A stretch of 64,000 bases of DNA from MFD04580-c1 sp963702995 (GCA_963702995.1 OY969783.1:5642001-5706000); one strand, 5' to 3'. Numbered from the stretch's first letter, positions 10,052 to 19,781 are shown. Numbers and translations: made by a program. The notes: generated by a model not told the origin, from the sequence alone.

Positions 10052-10140
10052 CCCCTGGCGTTCTTGGCGTCTTGGCGTTCACTTCGCTTCCAACGGCTCG
10101 AAGAAAAAAGTGAACGCCAAGACGCCAAGAACGCCAAGGG
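10052..10140. repeat. Large imperfect palindrome built of TTGGCG(TC/TTC) units
   Basis: Two 33-base arms (10052-10084 and 10108-10140), reverse complements with a single mismatch, around a 23-base loop. Each arm is itself a run of short TTGGCGTC/TTGGCGTTC units and ends in CACTT at the loop. A second copy lies at 49264-49360. It is the main content of the gene-free stretch 9927-10404, between mnmG and the DUF1266 gene; the only other structure I see there is the hairpin at 10338-10370. It does not look like a terminator, because it has no U tract and is about 125 bases past mnmG. Confidence 0.9.
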
Positions 10141-10337
10141 AAGAGCGCCAAGAAATCGAATTGGGGATGGAGCAACATGTCTCCCTTCAAGACGAGATGT
10201 CGCCAAAAAAGACGGCCACACCCTCGCGCGTGAGCCGCTGTCAGCCGAAGCTTGCCTTCCCGTACCGCTTCCGCTCATATGCGGGAGTGTTCACACCGTC
10301 TGAATCAGGCGGGGTTTAACTTACAGATGAAGTTCTA

Positions 10338-10370
10338 AGCGTTCGGCGGCAAGGCGGCGTGCCGAACGCT
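10338..10370. promoter_or_regulatory. Perfect 10-bp inverted repeat upstream of the DUF1266 gene
   Basis: Arms AGCGTTCGGC (10338-10347) and GCCGAACGCT (10361-10370), with a 13-base loop, 35 bases before the start at 10405. It could be an operator, an mRNA leader hairpin or chance in GC-rich DNA. No ligand or regulator is known. Confidence 0.35.
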
Positions 10371-10404
10371 CGGGCGCGACGCGACGCGTGGGTAGAGGGT
10401 CGAG

Positions 10405-12125
10405 ATGGGCATCCTGGTCACATGTCCGGAATGCGGGAAGCAGTACAGTGCCGACGAGCGCTTCGCCAGGAAGTGGACGCGCTGCGTGGCCTGCGGGGCG
10501 ATCGTCGTTGTCCCCGCCCAGGGCGAGCAGGCGCCCCCCATCCATCGGCAGGCCCTTGATGAGGGCCCCGGTGACAAAAGTGTCGATGAGGATGCCGAAG
10601 ACGCCGACGCCGAAGCCGCCGCGCCGGCGACCGACTACCGTCAGATGGCCATGGTCGTCGGCGGCTCAGCCCTGGTGATCGCGGCCACCACGTTCTTCCT
10701 GACGCGATGGCTCACGCCCTCGTCCGTGAGCCCGCCAAGCGCCAAGAGCGTGGCGGCCGACGTCTCGCCGGCCCCGGTGCCGCCGCGCCCGCGCCCATCG
10801 CGGCGCCGCGCACGACAACCACCACAACTACTACAACGACCAGCACCGCACCGACCACCGCGACCGCTCCGGCCGTGGCACACATTGGGGGATCGGACCT
10901 GGTCTACGACCTGCCGCCGTCCGGCTGGACGCTCGCGGCAAAGGGCGTTGACGACAACGTCGTCACCTACTTCGGGCCCCGCGGCGGGCGGGTGCAGTTG
11001 ACGCTGTTGCAAGCGGGGCCGCTTCCCGACTCTCGCACGGGTGAGACCGATCTTGCCAACCGTCGCCGGGTGATGCTGGCGGGCGGCCAATCGCTGCTCT
11101 CCGGGCCGGCGCTTCTGCCCGACTGGCGGTTCTCGGTGTCGATGCGCTGGCTGGCGGATGACGGCCGCGGCCCGGCCGATGGCTATTTCGCCTCCCGTCG
11201 GGTCGAGGGGCGGGGGATTCAGATCACTGTTGACAACGTGGCGGCCGCATCGACGCGGCCGGCGAGTCGCCGCGTGCCCCTCGACCCTGACGACGTCGAG
11301 CGCAACGTCGCGGTCGGCCAGGCGATGGCCGCGAGCGTTCGATCTGAAAGTGGCCCGCCGACATGGGCGGAGACGGTCATCACCACCCTCCCGCACGGGT
11401 GGTCCCTGGCGGCGGCCGCCCTTCCGACGGAGACGAGCGGGCGTTCGCACGAGCTGCTCGGGGAGGCCGATCGATCCCCCGAAGCGACCCGCGCCGCACG
11501 CCAGGAGTTGGAGGCCAACTGGAAGGTCAAGAGCCGAGGCGAGCTGCTGAAGATGTTCGAGTTCATTGATGCCGGCGGTCATCGCAAGGGGTTTGACGCG
11601 CTGATCCGCCAGTTGACGGGCTTTTCGGAGACGGACCTTGACCAGATGTTCGCCCGTGCCGAGCTTGACCCGGCGACCGATCATCGGGCGCTTGCCCAGC
11701 TCAAGGTGGCGCGGCGCTATTCGCGAAAGCTTCGCGGCCGCGGCCTGTTCGGCTGGGAATACACCAATTACATTTCAATTTGCCGGCTCGGCTATCGGGC
11801 CGAATACCTCACGCCCACCGAAGCGTGGGCGAAGATCGTCCCGGCGGCCCGGCGCATCCAACAGCGATTTGATTCCTGGGCGGAGCTGGGTGAGAACTAC
11901 ATTGTCGGCCGCGAATACTGGGATGGCGACGCGCCGCAAAGTTATGCTGAACTGCGCGAGGCGTATCGGCGTCTGCTGAACAGCCCGCAGAGCCCGTGGT
12001 CCCGCTTCGACTGGAAAGCGGACCTGGGCGTCGTGCCGGTGACGCTGCCGACGACGCGTCCTTCGACGACCGCCGCCACGACGCGCTCGTCGGCCCCCGC
12101 GGCGCGGCCGCCGCCGAAGAAGTGA
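10405..12125 (+). CDS. Zinc-ribbon, single-TM protein with C-terminal DUF1266 domain (frameshifted)
   Basis: The N-terminus has a CPECGK...CVACG zinc ribbon of the planctomycete type (residues 7-33). An acidic linker and one TM helix (MAMVVGGSALVIAATTFFL) follow, then a Pro/Ala linker and a run of ten Thr codons. After that come a middle domain of unknown type and a C-terminal DUF1266 domain (FGWEYTNYISICRLGY ... NSPQSPWSRFDW). A frame change near 10785, in a CG repeat, splits it; joining the frames gives about 570 aa. ATG 10405 follows AGAGGG. DUF1266 is of unknown function and is usually cytosolic; here it would sit on the far side of a TM from the zinc ribbon. It is not evidently in an operon with ligA, 133 bases downstream. 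Confidence 0.7.
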
Positions 12126-12258
12126 CCGGCGCGAGACGGACGACGGGCGCAACGGAAGCGACCGGCGCGAATTAAACGACAGGCGCATCACCCGCGCCCG
12201 CCCAAGCCGTCCCCGGGGCAGGCGGCCCCGGCGGGCGAGGCGGTGCAGGGGCCCCATC

Positions 12259-14343
12259 ATGCCGAAGACGACCGAGCAACGCATCGCCGCGCTCCGCGAG
12301 GAGCTTAACCACCACAACCACCTCTATTACGTCGAGAACGAGCCGACGATCAGCGACAAGGCGTACGACGCGCTGATGCGGGAGCTTTCGGAGCTGGAGC
12401 AGGCCCACCCGGAGCTGCTCACGCCGGATTCGCCGACGCAGCGCGTCGGCGGCGAGCCGATCGAGGCGTTTCAGTCGGTCGATCACGCCGTTCGGATGAT
12501 GAGCATCGACAACACCTACAGCGCCGACGAGACGCGTGAGTTTGCCGTGCGCGTCCGCAAGGCGCTCGGGGCAGAGGAGGGGGGCGAGCCGGTTCGATAC
12601 GTGATCGAGCCCAAGATCGACGGCATTGCCGTCAGCCTTCGCTATGAGGACGGGCTGCTCGTTCGCGGGGCGACCCGTGGCGACGGGCGGCGCGGCGACG
12701 ACATCACCCATAACGTCCGGACGATCCGCTCCATCGCGCTCCGCCTGACGCCGCGCCACGGCGTCTCCGTCCCGAAGACCCTCGAGGTTCGCGGCGAGAT
12801 CTACATGCCCAACGAGGTCTTCCAGAAGGTCAACGAGATGCGGCTGGCCGAGGGGGCCGAGATCTTCGCCAACCCGCGCAATGCGACCGGCGGCACGTTG
12901 AAGCTGCTGGACCCGAAGATCGTCGCGTCACGAAAGCTGCGCTTTGTCGCCCACGGGCTTGGGGAAGTCGAGCCGATGACGTGGGATTCTTACTGGGAGT
13001 GCATGCGGGGCCTGGCGAAGCTCGGCGTGCCGCTCACCGAGCACGCCACCCGGGTTGACACGATCGATGCTGTGCTGGAGGTGATCACCGCTTTCGGCGT
13101 CGAACGCGGCAAGCTTGCCTACCAGACCGATGGCATGGTGGTGAAGGTGGACTCCTTCCGCCAGCGGGAGGCCCTCGGCACGACGAGCAAGGCGCCGCGC
13201 TGGGCGATCGCCTACAAGTACCCCGCGGAGCAGGTGCAGACGATCCTGCACGGCTGCGCCTGGCAGGTCGGCCGCACCGGCAAGCTGACGCCGGTCGCCG
13301 ATCTCGAGCCGGTCTTCGTTGCCGGGACGACCGTCAAACGCGCCACCCTGCACAATATCGAGCAGATGGATCGCCTCGGCGTGCATGTCGGCGACACCGT
13401 CGTGGTCGAGAAGGCGGGGGAGATCATTCCCCAGGTCGTCCAGGTGGTGGAGGAGAAGCGGCCAAAAGGGGCGAAGAAACTCCACGCCCCACACACCTGC
13501 CCCTCCTGCGGGGCCAAGGTCGAGAAGGAAGAGGGCGTCCCGGATATTCGATGCTTCAACCCGGCCTGCCCGGCGCAGTTGAAGGAGCGGCTCCGCTTCT
13601 TCTGCGCCCGCACGCAGATGAACATCGAGCGGCTGGGGGACAAGCTGATCGATAAGCTGGTCGATGCCGGCCTGATTCGAACCTTCGCCGATATCTTCGG
13701 GCTCTGCCGCGAGCAGCTTCAAGACCTGGAGCGTATGGGGGAGAAGAGCGCGCAGAACGTGATCGACTCGATCCAGGCCGCGCGCGATCGGGGGCTTGAT
13801 CGGGTGCTGGCCGGGCTGGGCGTGCGACATGTCGGCCGCACGGTTGCCTTTACGCTGGCGGAAAATTTCGGCTCGCTCGATGCGTTGGCGGCCGCGACAT
13901 CGGCGCAGATCGCCGAGGTGCATGGGATAGGCGAGGTGATCGCCGAATCAGTCGCCGAATTCTTTCAGAGCGAGTCGGGCCGGGAGGCCGTCGCCGCGCT
14001 GAAGGCGGTGGGGATCAACCCGACGATGGCCATCTCCCGAGCCCTGAAAGAGGGCGCCACGGCGGCCGCCCCCGGCCTATTCGATGGCCCGGCCCCGGCG
14101 GCCGATGCGGATCGCCCGCTGGCGGGGATGTCGATCGTGGTCACCGGCACGCTGCCGACCCTCGGCCGCGTGGAGATCGAGGAAATGATCCTCAAGCTCG
14201 GCGGCAAGGCGGCGGGCAGCGTCAGCAAGAAGACGGCGTTCGTGGTCGCCGGCGAAGCCGCGGGAAGCAAGCTCGAAAAGGCAGAAGCCTTGGGCGTGCC
14301 GATCCTGACGGAGGAAGAATTCCTGAAGAAAATCGGCAGATAA
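12259..14343 (+). CDS. ligA: NAD-dependent DNA ligase LigA
   Basis: Seals nicks in DNA during replication and repair using NAD+. 694 aa, close to the family norm. Domains in order: Ia (NAD binding, about 1-65), adenylation domain with nucleophile Lys119 in EPKIDG, OB fold, four-Cys zinc finger (CPSCG ... CFNPACP), helix-hairpin-helix repeats, and a C-terminal BRCT domain (about 615-694, beginning LAGMSIVVTGTLP). ATG 12259. A strong hairpin lies downstream at 14515-14547. Everything needed for activity is visible. Confidence 0.97.
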   Translation: MPKTTEQRIAALREELNHHNHLYYVENEPTISDKAYDALMRELSELEQAHPELLTPDSPTQRVGGEPIEAFQSVDHAVRMMSIDNTYSADETREFAVRVRKALGAEEGGEPVRYVIEPKIDGIAVSLRYEDGLLVRGATRGDGRRGDDITHNVRTIRSIALRLTPRHGVSVPKTLEVRGEIYMPNEVFQKVNEMRLAEGAEIFANPRNATGGTLKLLDPKIVASRKLRFVAHGLGEVEPMTWDSYWECMRGLAKLGVPLTEHATRVDTIDAVLEVITAFGVERGKLAYQTDGMVVKVDSFRQREALGTTSKAPRWAIAYKYPAEQVQTILHGCAWQVGRTGKLTPVADLEPVFVAGTTVKRATLHNIEQMDRLGVHVGDTVVVEKAGEIIPQVVQVVEEKRPKGAKKLHAPHTCPSCGAKVEKEEGVPDIRCFNPACPAQLKERLRFFCARTQMNIERLGDKLIDKLVDAGLIRTFADIFGLCREQLQDLERMGEKSAQNVIDSIQAARDRGLDRVLAGLGVRHVGRTVAFTLAENFGSLDALAAATSAQIAEVHGIGEVIAESVAEFFQSESGREAVAALKAVGINPTMAISRALKEGATAAAPGLFDGPAPAADADRPLAGMSIVVTGTLPTLGRVEIEEMILKLGGKAAGSVSKKTAFVVAGEAAGSKLEKAEALGVPILTEEEFLKKIGR

Positions 14344-14514
14344 AGGCGGGCTTGCCAAGGAGAAAGGCGAAAGGATCACGGATGGGGGATCTGGGGAATC
14401 GGAAAGCTCAAGAGCGGAAGTTCTCGGACGAACAGTCCTGTCATTTCTTCTTTTCCGGCGTGGTCATTCTTTCGGGCTCGTGCTTCGGATTTGGCGGGAA
14501 CGACCCATCAATAA

Positions 14515-14547
14515 GAAAGCACCCCGGCATGATACCGGGGTGCTTTC
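14515..14547. terminator. Bidirectional hairpin between ligA and the secreted protein gene
   Basis: A perfect 13-bp stem (GAAAGCACCCCGG, 14515-14527, with 14535-14547) and 7-base loop, between two convergent genes (ends 14343 and 14577). The stem ends in A/T-rich pairs, so it could work as an intrinsic terminator in both directions, although no long U tract follows. Confidence 0.75.
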
Positions 14548-14576
14548 TCAAGGTTGTTCATTCACTCGGACAATGA

Positions 14577-15446
14577 TCAGAGCGGAACGATCGTGGCGAA
14601 CTGGAAGCTGAACGCCTGCTTCGCCCCAAGCTTCACGGCGATGTTCCCACCGCCCAGGTAGTCGGCGTAGGCGCCGGTGCCGCCGGTGATCTCGAACGAG
14701 AGGCTGGTCGGGAAGGGGCTGAACGCCTTCTCGGCCGGGCCGGTCACCTTGAGCGTCACCGTCCCCTTGCTGTTGCTAAGCGTGAGGGTGCCGGCCGCGT
14801 GGCCGTTGGCGATGAAGCCGGGGAGGGTCACGAGGCCGGTCAGCTTCGCCTCGCCGACGTCGCCCAGCTTGCCCGAGCCGTTGAAGACGTAGCGGGCGCC
14901 GATGTCGGTGGCGGCCGTGGGCGCAAGGGCGTAGGTGCCGGTGGCCGTTCCGTCGATCACCAAAACATTGGGCGTCACGATCGCCGTGTCGTCGATCTTC
15001 GCGACGATGAAGGACTTCGCGGCGGGCGTCGGCGAGGGCTTGGAGACGACAATGTGGATCGGGTACGCCCTGGGCAGGAAGCCGCCCGGGTACGTGTGCG
15101 TCCCAATGACCGCGAACTCGATGACGTCCACGCCGACGCCTTTGATCGCCGTCGGCTTGACGTACGTCTTGGTGCCGTCGCCCCAGCTGATGCTGGCGAC
15201 CAGGTTGTCGGCCGGCGCGATCGCATTGAACGTGCCGAGCCTGGCGGTGAACTTTACGCCGGCGCGCTCGTGAATCGTCACGCCGTTGCTGCTGACCGTG
15301 GGAGGGGCCACGACTGTGCCGCCCGTTGAGGGCGGGGCCACGAGAACGCTCTCGAGGCTGGCGGACAGGAACTGCCGACTTTCCAGCGATTCGAACAGGA
15401 CCGGTTGACGGGCTTGGCCCGTGAGCTTCAGTTGATTCCGCGACAT
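14577..15446 (-). CDS. Secreted protein with planctomycete LESRxxLSA motif and PKD-like domain
   Basis: 289 aa, unknown function. The N-terminus is a basic stretch followed by ESLESRQFLSA, the mark found at the start of many planctomycete surface proteins in place of an ordinary signal peptide. Then comes a PKD/SprB-like domain with SWGDGT and THTYPGG (about 50-135), and a C-terminal beta-rich domain of about 130 residues (from FNGSGKLGDVG to the end). That C-terminal domain is shared with the next gene. Start ATG 15446 with AAGGAG seven bases before. The gene ends against the hairpin at 14515-14547. Probably cell-surface or extracellular; ligand unknown. Confidence 0.75.
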   Translation of the reverse strand: MSRNQLKLTGQARQPVLFESLESRQFLSASLESVLVAPPSTGGTVVAPPTVSSNGVTIHERAGVKFTARLGTFNAIAPADNLVASISWGDGTKTYVKPTAIKGVGVDVIEFAVIGTHTYPGGFLPRAYPIHIVVSKPSPTPAAKSFIVAKIDDTAIVTPNVLVIDGTATGTYALAPTAATDIGARYVFNGSGKLGDVGEAKLTGLVTLPGFIANGHAAGTLTLSNSKGTVTLKVTGPAEKAFSPFPTSLSFEITGGTGAYADYLGGGNIAVKLGAKQAFSFQFATIVPL

Positions 15447-15546
15447 GGATGGTCTCCTTTTCGATAAGGCGCAGGGCGTTGTTGAGATCCGGGCGCGACG
15501 CCGCGCGACGCCCGGCGTACGCGTACCTCATGCGGTGCGGGGTCAA

Positions 15547-16739
15547 TCAAACCGGGACGAGCGTGAAGAATTGGAAGGCGAAGGTCTGCTTTGCCTGATT
15601 CAACTTGGCCGAGATGCTGCCGCCGCCGAAAGTTCCGGCGTACGCGCCGGTCGCGCTTTCGATCGAGAAGCTGAGGCTTGACGGGAACGGCCCGAAGCCG
15701 ACCTCCGTCGGGCCGATGAGGCCGAGCGTCACGGTGCCGTGGCTGTTCGACAGTTTCAGCGTCCCGTGCGCGTTCCCGGATGCGATGAAGCCGGGGAGGC
15801 TGACCGAGCCGGTGACCGAAACGGCGCCCAGGTCGCCGAGGTTCCCCGTGCCTTTGAAGACGTAGATCTTGGGAGCATCGGGGTTGGCGAGCGGGGTCGT
15901 GAACGTGCCGCTTGTCGTGCCGTCGATCCGCAACACATCGGACGAGACGATCGCGGTGCTGTCGATCGTCGATACGACAAACGGCGGCTGCGACGGGTCG
16001 AAGCTCGGCGCGAGACGACGATGTGGATCGCGTACTTCGCCGGCAGGGGGCCGCCCGGGTACGTGTGGGACGCGATCACGGCGAAGTTGATGACATCGAT
16101 CCCGGAGACGCCGGTGGCGGTGGGCTTGACGACCGACGTCGTCCCGTCGCCCCAGTGGATGGTGGCGATGAGGTCCGAAGCGGGCGCCGGGAAGCTGAAG
16201 CTGCCAAGGTTGGCGGTGAACTTCACGCCGCCGCGTTCGTGGATCGTGACGCCGTTGTAGGAGTTCCCGCCGACGATCGACGTCCCCTTGATCGTGCCGA
16301 CGAAGATGATGAACTGCGGCGAGGGCTGGCCAGGGATCGGCGTCGGCCGCCCGGTGATGCCGATCGAGTATTTGTAGGTGCCGGGAGCGGCGTACGTGTG
16401 CGACCCGCTGACATCGATCGTGCCGGCGGTCGTGACCTTCACGATCCCGGGCGTCTGCGACCCGTCGCCCCAGTTCACCGAGGCATAGAACGTCATCCCC
16501 TTGGCCGCCTTGAACCCAACGGCGTCACCCAGGTAGCCGGTGAAGGGCTCACCCGCTTGGAGGTGAAGCGTCTGGCCGTAAGTCTTTGCCCCGAGCGTGA
16601 CGGGCGCGATGATCGGTGCTGGGCCGACAGGGCCGCCAATGGCGATGTCCGGGCTCGCCGAAAGAAGTTGCCGCCCTTCGATCGCCTCAATGGCGGCCGG
16701 CCGTTGCCCGTTCAACCGATGGGATCCGTTACGTGACAT
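15547..16739 (-). CDS. Paralogous secreted protein, two PKD-like domains (frameshifted)
   Basis: Tandem paralogue of 15446-14577 on the same strand, 100 bases upstream of it. From ATG 16739 (preceded by AAAGGA) it has IEGRQLLSA, a first PKD-like domain (NWGDGSQ, SHTYAAPG), a second one (HWGDGT, SHTYPGG) that aligns with the single domain of its neighbour, and the same C-terminal domain (FKGTGNLGDLG ... TLVPV). The frame changes near 16008, between IHIVVS and the C-terminal domain; with one base corrected the protein is about 397 aa. It probably arose by duplication, with one PKD-like unit gained or lost. Surface role inferred, function unknown. Confidence 0.7.
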
Positions 16740-16999
16740 GATGATCCTTTTGAGGAAAAAGATAGACAACTGGTGCGGCCGAGGTCACCCCCGCCCGCCG
16801 GTCTCACACGCCCAAGCCCGATAACGATGATGGTCGTTTACAGGGAGCCGAACTCAGATGAGTCCGCGCCGTCCCCACGATCTGATAAGTGACGCTCAAG
16901 CGGCCGCATCCGCCCGGCCGCCCTTGGAGAGACGGCACCCGCTCTATTCGATATCACGGATTTCCGCCCAAGCCAGAATTCTTTGAACTATTCCGGCCA

Positions 17000-17056
17000 A
17001 AGAAAGGGGAGACTCCCCTTTTTTTCGGGCGGAAAACGGGGAGTCTCCCCTTTCTT
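17000..17056 (-). terminator. Double palindrome terminator after the phosphohexomutase gene
   Basis: Two 19-base arms (17000-17018, 17038-17056) are perfect reverse complements. Each arm also contains its own small palindrome GGGGAGACTCCCC, so either one long hairpin or two small ones can form. The right arm overlaps the stop codon of the 17055-18437 gene. A TTTCTTT run follows on the minus strand, and the loop holds a T7 run on the plus strand. It is the only clear element in the gap 16740-17054. Confidence 0.75.
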
Positions 17057-18437
17057 AGAGCGCACCATCGACGATCGACCGCACACTGGCGATCTTCGCT
17101 TCGGCCGTGGCGCGGTCGGGGGCTTCAGCGAAGATGCGCATGATCGGCTCGGTGTTGCTCGGGCGGGCGTGGACCCAGGCGTTGGGCCAGTCGATGCGGA
17201 TGCCGTCCTGGGTGTCAACCTTCTCCGAAGCGAACGCCCGCTTCAGGGCTTCGACGGCGCGGTCGGCATCCTCGCGGCGGCAGTCGAACTTGCTCTTGAG
17301 CAATTCATATCGGGGGAACTCACCGACCAGCTCGCTGATTGTTTTCTTCGAATCGGCCATCAGTTGGAGGACGTACGCCATCCCCACGAGGCTATCGCGG
17401 CCGGGGACGATCCTCGGGTCGATCACGCCGCCGTTCCCCTCGCCGCCGATGATGGCTCCTTCTCGCAGCATCGCCTCGATCACGTTGGCTTCGCCGACCG
17501 CCGTCCGGATAACGCGGCCGCCGTAGCGCGCGGCGACATCATCCAGCATCCGGCTGGTTGACAGGTTCGTCACCGTCACGCCCGGCTTCTTCGCCAGGAT
17601 GTGCCGGGCGGCCAGCACGAGCGAGTACTCCTCGCCGATGTACACACCGTGCTCATCGACGATGGCAAGGCGATCGGCGTCGGGGTCCTGCGCGAAACCG
17701 ACGGCGGCGCCCTGCCGGCGGACTTCGTTGGCCAACCCGACCAGATTGGCGGCCGTCGGCTCGGGGTCGTGCGGGAAGCGACCATCCGGCGTGTCGTTGA
17801 TGTGAACCACCTGGCAGCCAAGCTTGTTTAGCATCGTCGCCGTCGCGACACAGCCGGCCCCGTTCACACTGTCCAGAACGACCTTGAATCGCTTGGTCGA
17901 GACCCCCAGCACGTCCACCCGTTCCAGGACGCGCTTCACATGCAGCGCGTGCGTCTCGCTGTTGCGGACAGGGGGGACGACGGATTCGATGCGGACGAAC
18001 TGCGGCTGCGCCGATTCGAAGAGGGCTTTGAGTCGCAACGCCTGATCGGCCGGTAAGGCCGTGGCCTCCCGGTTGAGGAACTTGAGCCCGTTCCACTGGA
18101 TCGGGTTATGGCTGGCGGTGGCGACGATGCCGGCATCGGCGCCAGTGTGGCGAACCATCATGGCGACGCCGGGGGTGGTGACGACGTCAAGGTCGATCAC
18201 TTCAATCCCGCTGGCCGACAGGATCGCGGCCGCCGCGTCGCGGACCCATGCTCCGCTGGGGCGAGAATCGCGGCCGAAGGCCACGCGGAAGTGCGTGCCG
18301 TTCGCCGGCCGCTCGTTCTCTTGCAGCCACGCGGCAAAGGCGGTCGCCATCCGGCTCACGACGGGCGGAGTCAGTGTCCCGCCCACCGTCCCGCGCAAGC
18401 CGGAGACACCGAGCATCAGCGCTTCCATCGAACTCAT
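17055..18437 (-). CDS. Phosphoglucosamine/phosphomannomutase family protein
   Basis: Alpha-D-phosphohexomutase, 460 aa, interconverting sugar 1- and 6-phosphates for cell-envelope precursors. All four family motifs are seen: active-site Ser in ATASHNPIQWNG, metal loop DPDADRL, sugar-binding GEGNGG, and phosphate-binding RPSNTEPIMR. GEGNGG rather than GEqSGH points to the archaeal/planctomycete GlmM-like or phosphomannomutase branch, so the exact substrate is uncertain. Start ATG 18437 is chosen for AAGGAG eight bases upstream; the open frame begins 19 codons earlier without similarity. It is divergent from cysE, 366 bases away. Confidence 0.9.
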   Translation of the reverse strand: MSSMEALMLGVSGLRGTVGGTLTPPVVSRMATAFAAWLQENERPANGTHFRVAFGRDSRPSGAWVRDAAAAILSASGIEVIDLDVVTTPGVAMMVRHTGADAGIVATASHNPIQWNGLKFLNREATALPADQALRLKALFESAQPQFVRIESVVPPVRNSETHALHVKRVLERVDVLGVSTKRFKVVLDSVNGAGCVATATMLNKLGCQVVHINDTPDGRFPHDPEPTAANLVGLANEVRRQGAAVGFAQDPDADRLAIVDEHGVYIGEEYSLVLAARHILAKKPGVTVTNLSTSRMLDDVAARYGGRVIRTAVGEANVIEAMLREGAIIGGEGNGGVIDPRIVPGRDSLVGMAYVLQLMADSKKTISELVGEFPRYELLKSKFDCRREDADRAVEALKRAFASEKVDTQDGIRIDWPNAWVHARPSNTEPIMRIFAEAPDRATAEAKIASVRSIVDGAL

Positions 18438-18803
18438 CCGGGTAACTCCTTGGCAGGCAGGAAACGACCTGTCCGGGCCTCCGTCACGAGACATCTTTTA
18501 GCGCTCGGGTCAAACCTTCGAGAGGATCTCCGGCACGCCGCAGCATCAGAGCGGCGTCATTATTCGTTTGCCCAGGCAAGTAACAAGGAATATAGTCTTC
18601 GCCCATGAGCCTGCCTCGCACCCTCCTGATCGCCTGCGCTTCGCTTCATGCTCGACGAGCATGTACGAGCGGGCTTCCCCGCGTATAACCCTCTGCTCGA
18701 TCGGCCTCTCCTCCCGAAATCGTCGGATTACGATCGTACGATCAGCGCAGCCTCCGGCGAGCCAGCCGGCGGCCGGCTTGTCTGAGCGGTCCAAGGGAAC
18801 CCA
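18438..18803. other. Gene-free divergent region between the phosphohexomutase gene and cysE
   Basis: No convincing coding sequence. It holds a perfect 17-base palindrome with 8-base arms (CATGCTCG, centre A, CGAGCATG; 18647-18663) and a perfect 12-base palindrome GATCGTACGATC (18732-18743), the second about 60 bases before the cysE start. Either could be an operator or a methylation/restriction-type site. I see no convincing -35/-10 pair. Confidence 0.4.
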
Positions 18804-19781
18804 ATGAACAGGAACGATTTGAATCTGATGCTTCCGAGCCTGGTTGACGCGCTCGTGAGCAGCGTCCTGGTCGAGCCGGCGACGCGCTCGATGCAGCACC
18901 TGAACCGCGTCCTGCTCCCCAGCCGCGATGCGATCGTCGAGGGCATCGGCAAGCTCCGGCAACTGATCTTTCCGGGGTACTTCGGCAAGCAGAACCTGAC
19001 GAACGAAAACCTGCCGTTCCGCACGGGCGAGCTGGTCATTCAGCTCGGCGAACTGCTTTATGAACAGGTCCGGTGCTGCCTTCGGTATCGCAAACAGATC
19101 CCCGGGACCGATGGCACCGGCGAGCTTTGCGAGGAATGTGACGAGGCGGCCGCCCGGATCGTTTCGGGGTTTCTGTCGCGGCTGCCCGACATCCGCAAAA
19201 TGCTGGCGGCCGACGTGCAGGCGGCGTTCGACGGCGACCCCGCCGCCCAAAGCGCCGACGAGACGATCTTCTGCTATCCGGGGCTGTACGCGATTTTCGT
19301 GCAGCGGATGGCGCACGAATTTTATATCGCCGGTGTGCCGTTGCTCCCCCGGATCATGACCGAGCACGCGCACGGCCTGACGGGCATCGACATCCATCCC
19401 GGCGCTGAGCTCGGCCGCAGCTTTTTCATCGATCACGGAACAGGGGTTGTGATCGGCGAAACGACGCGGATCGGCACGAACGTCAAGATTTACCAAGGCG
19501 TGACGCTGGGCGCGATCGCGCCGCAGTTTGGGCAGCAGTTGCGGGGGACGAAGCGGCACCCGACGATCGAGGACGACGTGACGATCTACGCGGGGGCGAC
19601 GATCCTCGGCGGCGACACGGTGATCGGCCGCGGCGCCCTGATCGGCGGCAACGTCTTCATCACGTCGAGCGTTCCGGCGTTCAACCGCGTCACGGCCGAG
19701 CCGCCGAAATTGAAGTACCGCGAGCGACGGGCGAAGTCGATGGGGAACGGTGACGAGTTCGTCCCGGATTTTCAGATTTGA
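18804..19781 (+). CDS. cysE: Serine O-acetyltransferase (EpsC/CysE type)
   Basis: Makes O-acetylserine from serine and acetyl-CoA, the first step of cysteine synthesis. 325 aa. The N-terminal helical half (about 1-190) is long, as in the EpsC group. The left-handed beta-helix has hexapeptide repeats and the active-site region GIDIHPGAELGRSFFIDHGT, with catalytic His and Asp. The conserved YQGVTLGA follows. ATG 18804 is preceded by AAGGGA at 18793-18798. No cysK is adjacent. The C-terminal tail ends in ...PDFQI; an Ile terminus is what binds CysK in other organisms, so a cysteine-synthase complex is possible but not shown. Confidence 0.92.
   Translation: MNRNDLNLMLPSLVDALVSSVLVEPATRSMQHLNRVLLPSRDAIVEGIGKLRQLIFPGYFGKQNLTNENLPFRTGELVIQLGELLYEQVRCCLRYRKQIPGTDGTGELCEECDEAAARIVSGFLSRLPDIRKMLAADVQAAFDGDPAAQSADETIFCYPGLYAIFVQRMAHEFYIAGVPLLPRIMTEHAHGLTGIDIHPGAELGRSFFIDHGTGVVIGETTRIGTNVKIYQGVTLGAIAPQFGQQLRGTKRHPTIEDDVTIYAGATILGGDTVIGRGALIGGNVFITSSVPAFNRVTAEPPKLKYRERRAKSMGNGDEFVPDFQI

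Noticed and set aside
10052..10140. Iterated TTGGCG units as a CRISPR array
   Set aside because: Units are 8-9 bases, contiguous and arranged as an inverted repeat, with no spacers and no cas genes.
10821..10860. ACAACCACC/ACTACTACA run as an intergenic microsatellite
   Set aside because: It lies in frame as a Thr-rich linker inside the zinc-ribbon/DUF1266 gene.
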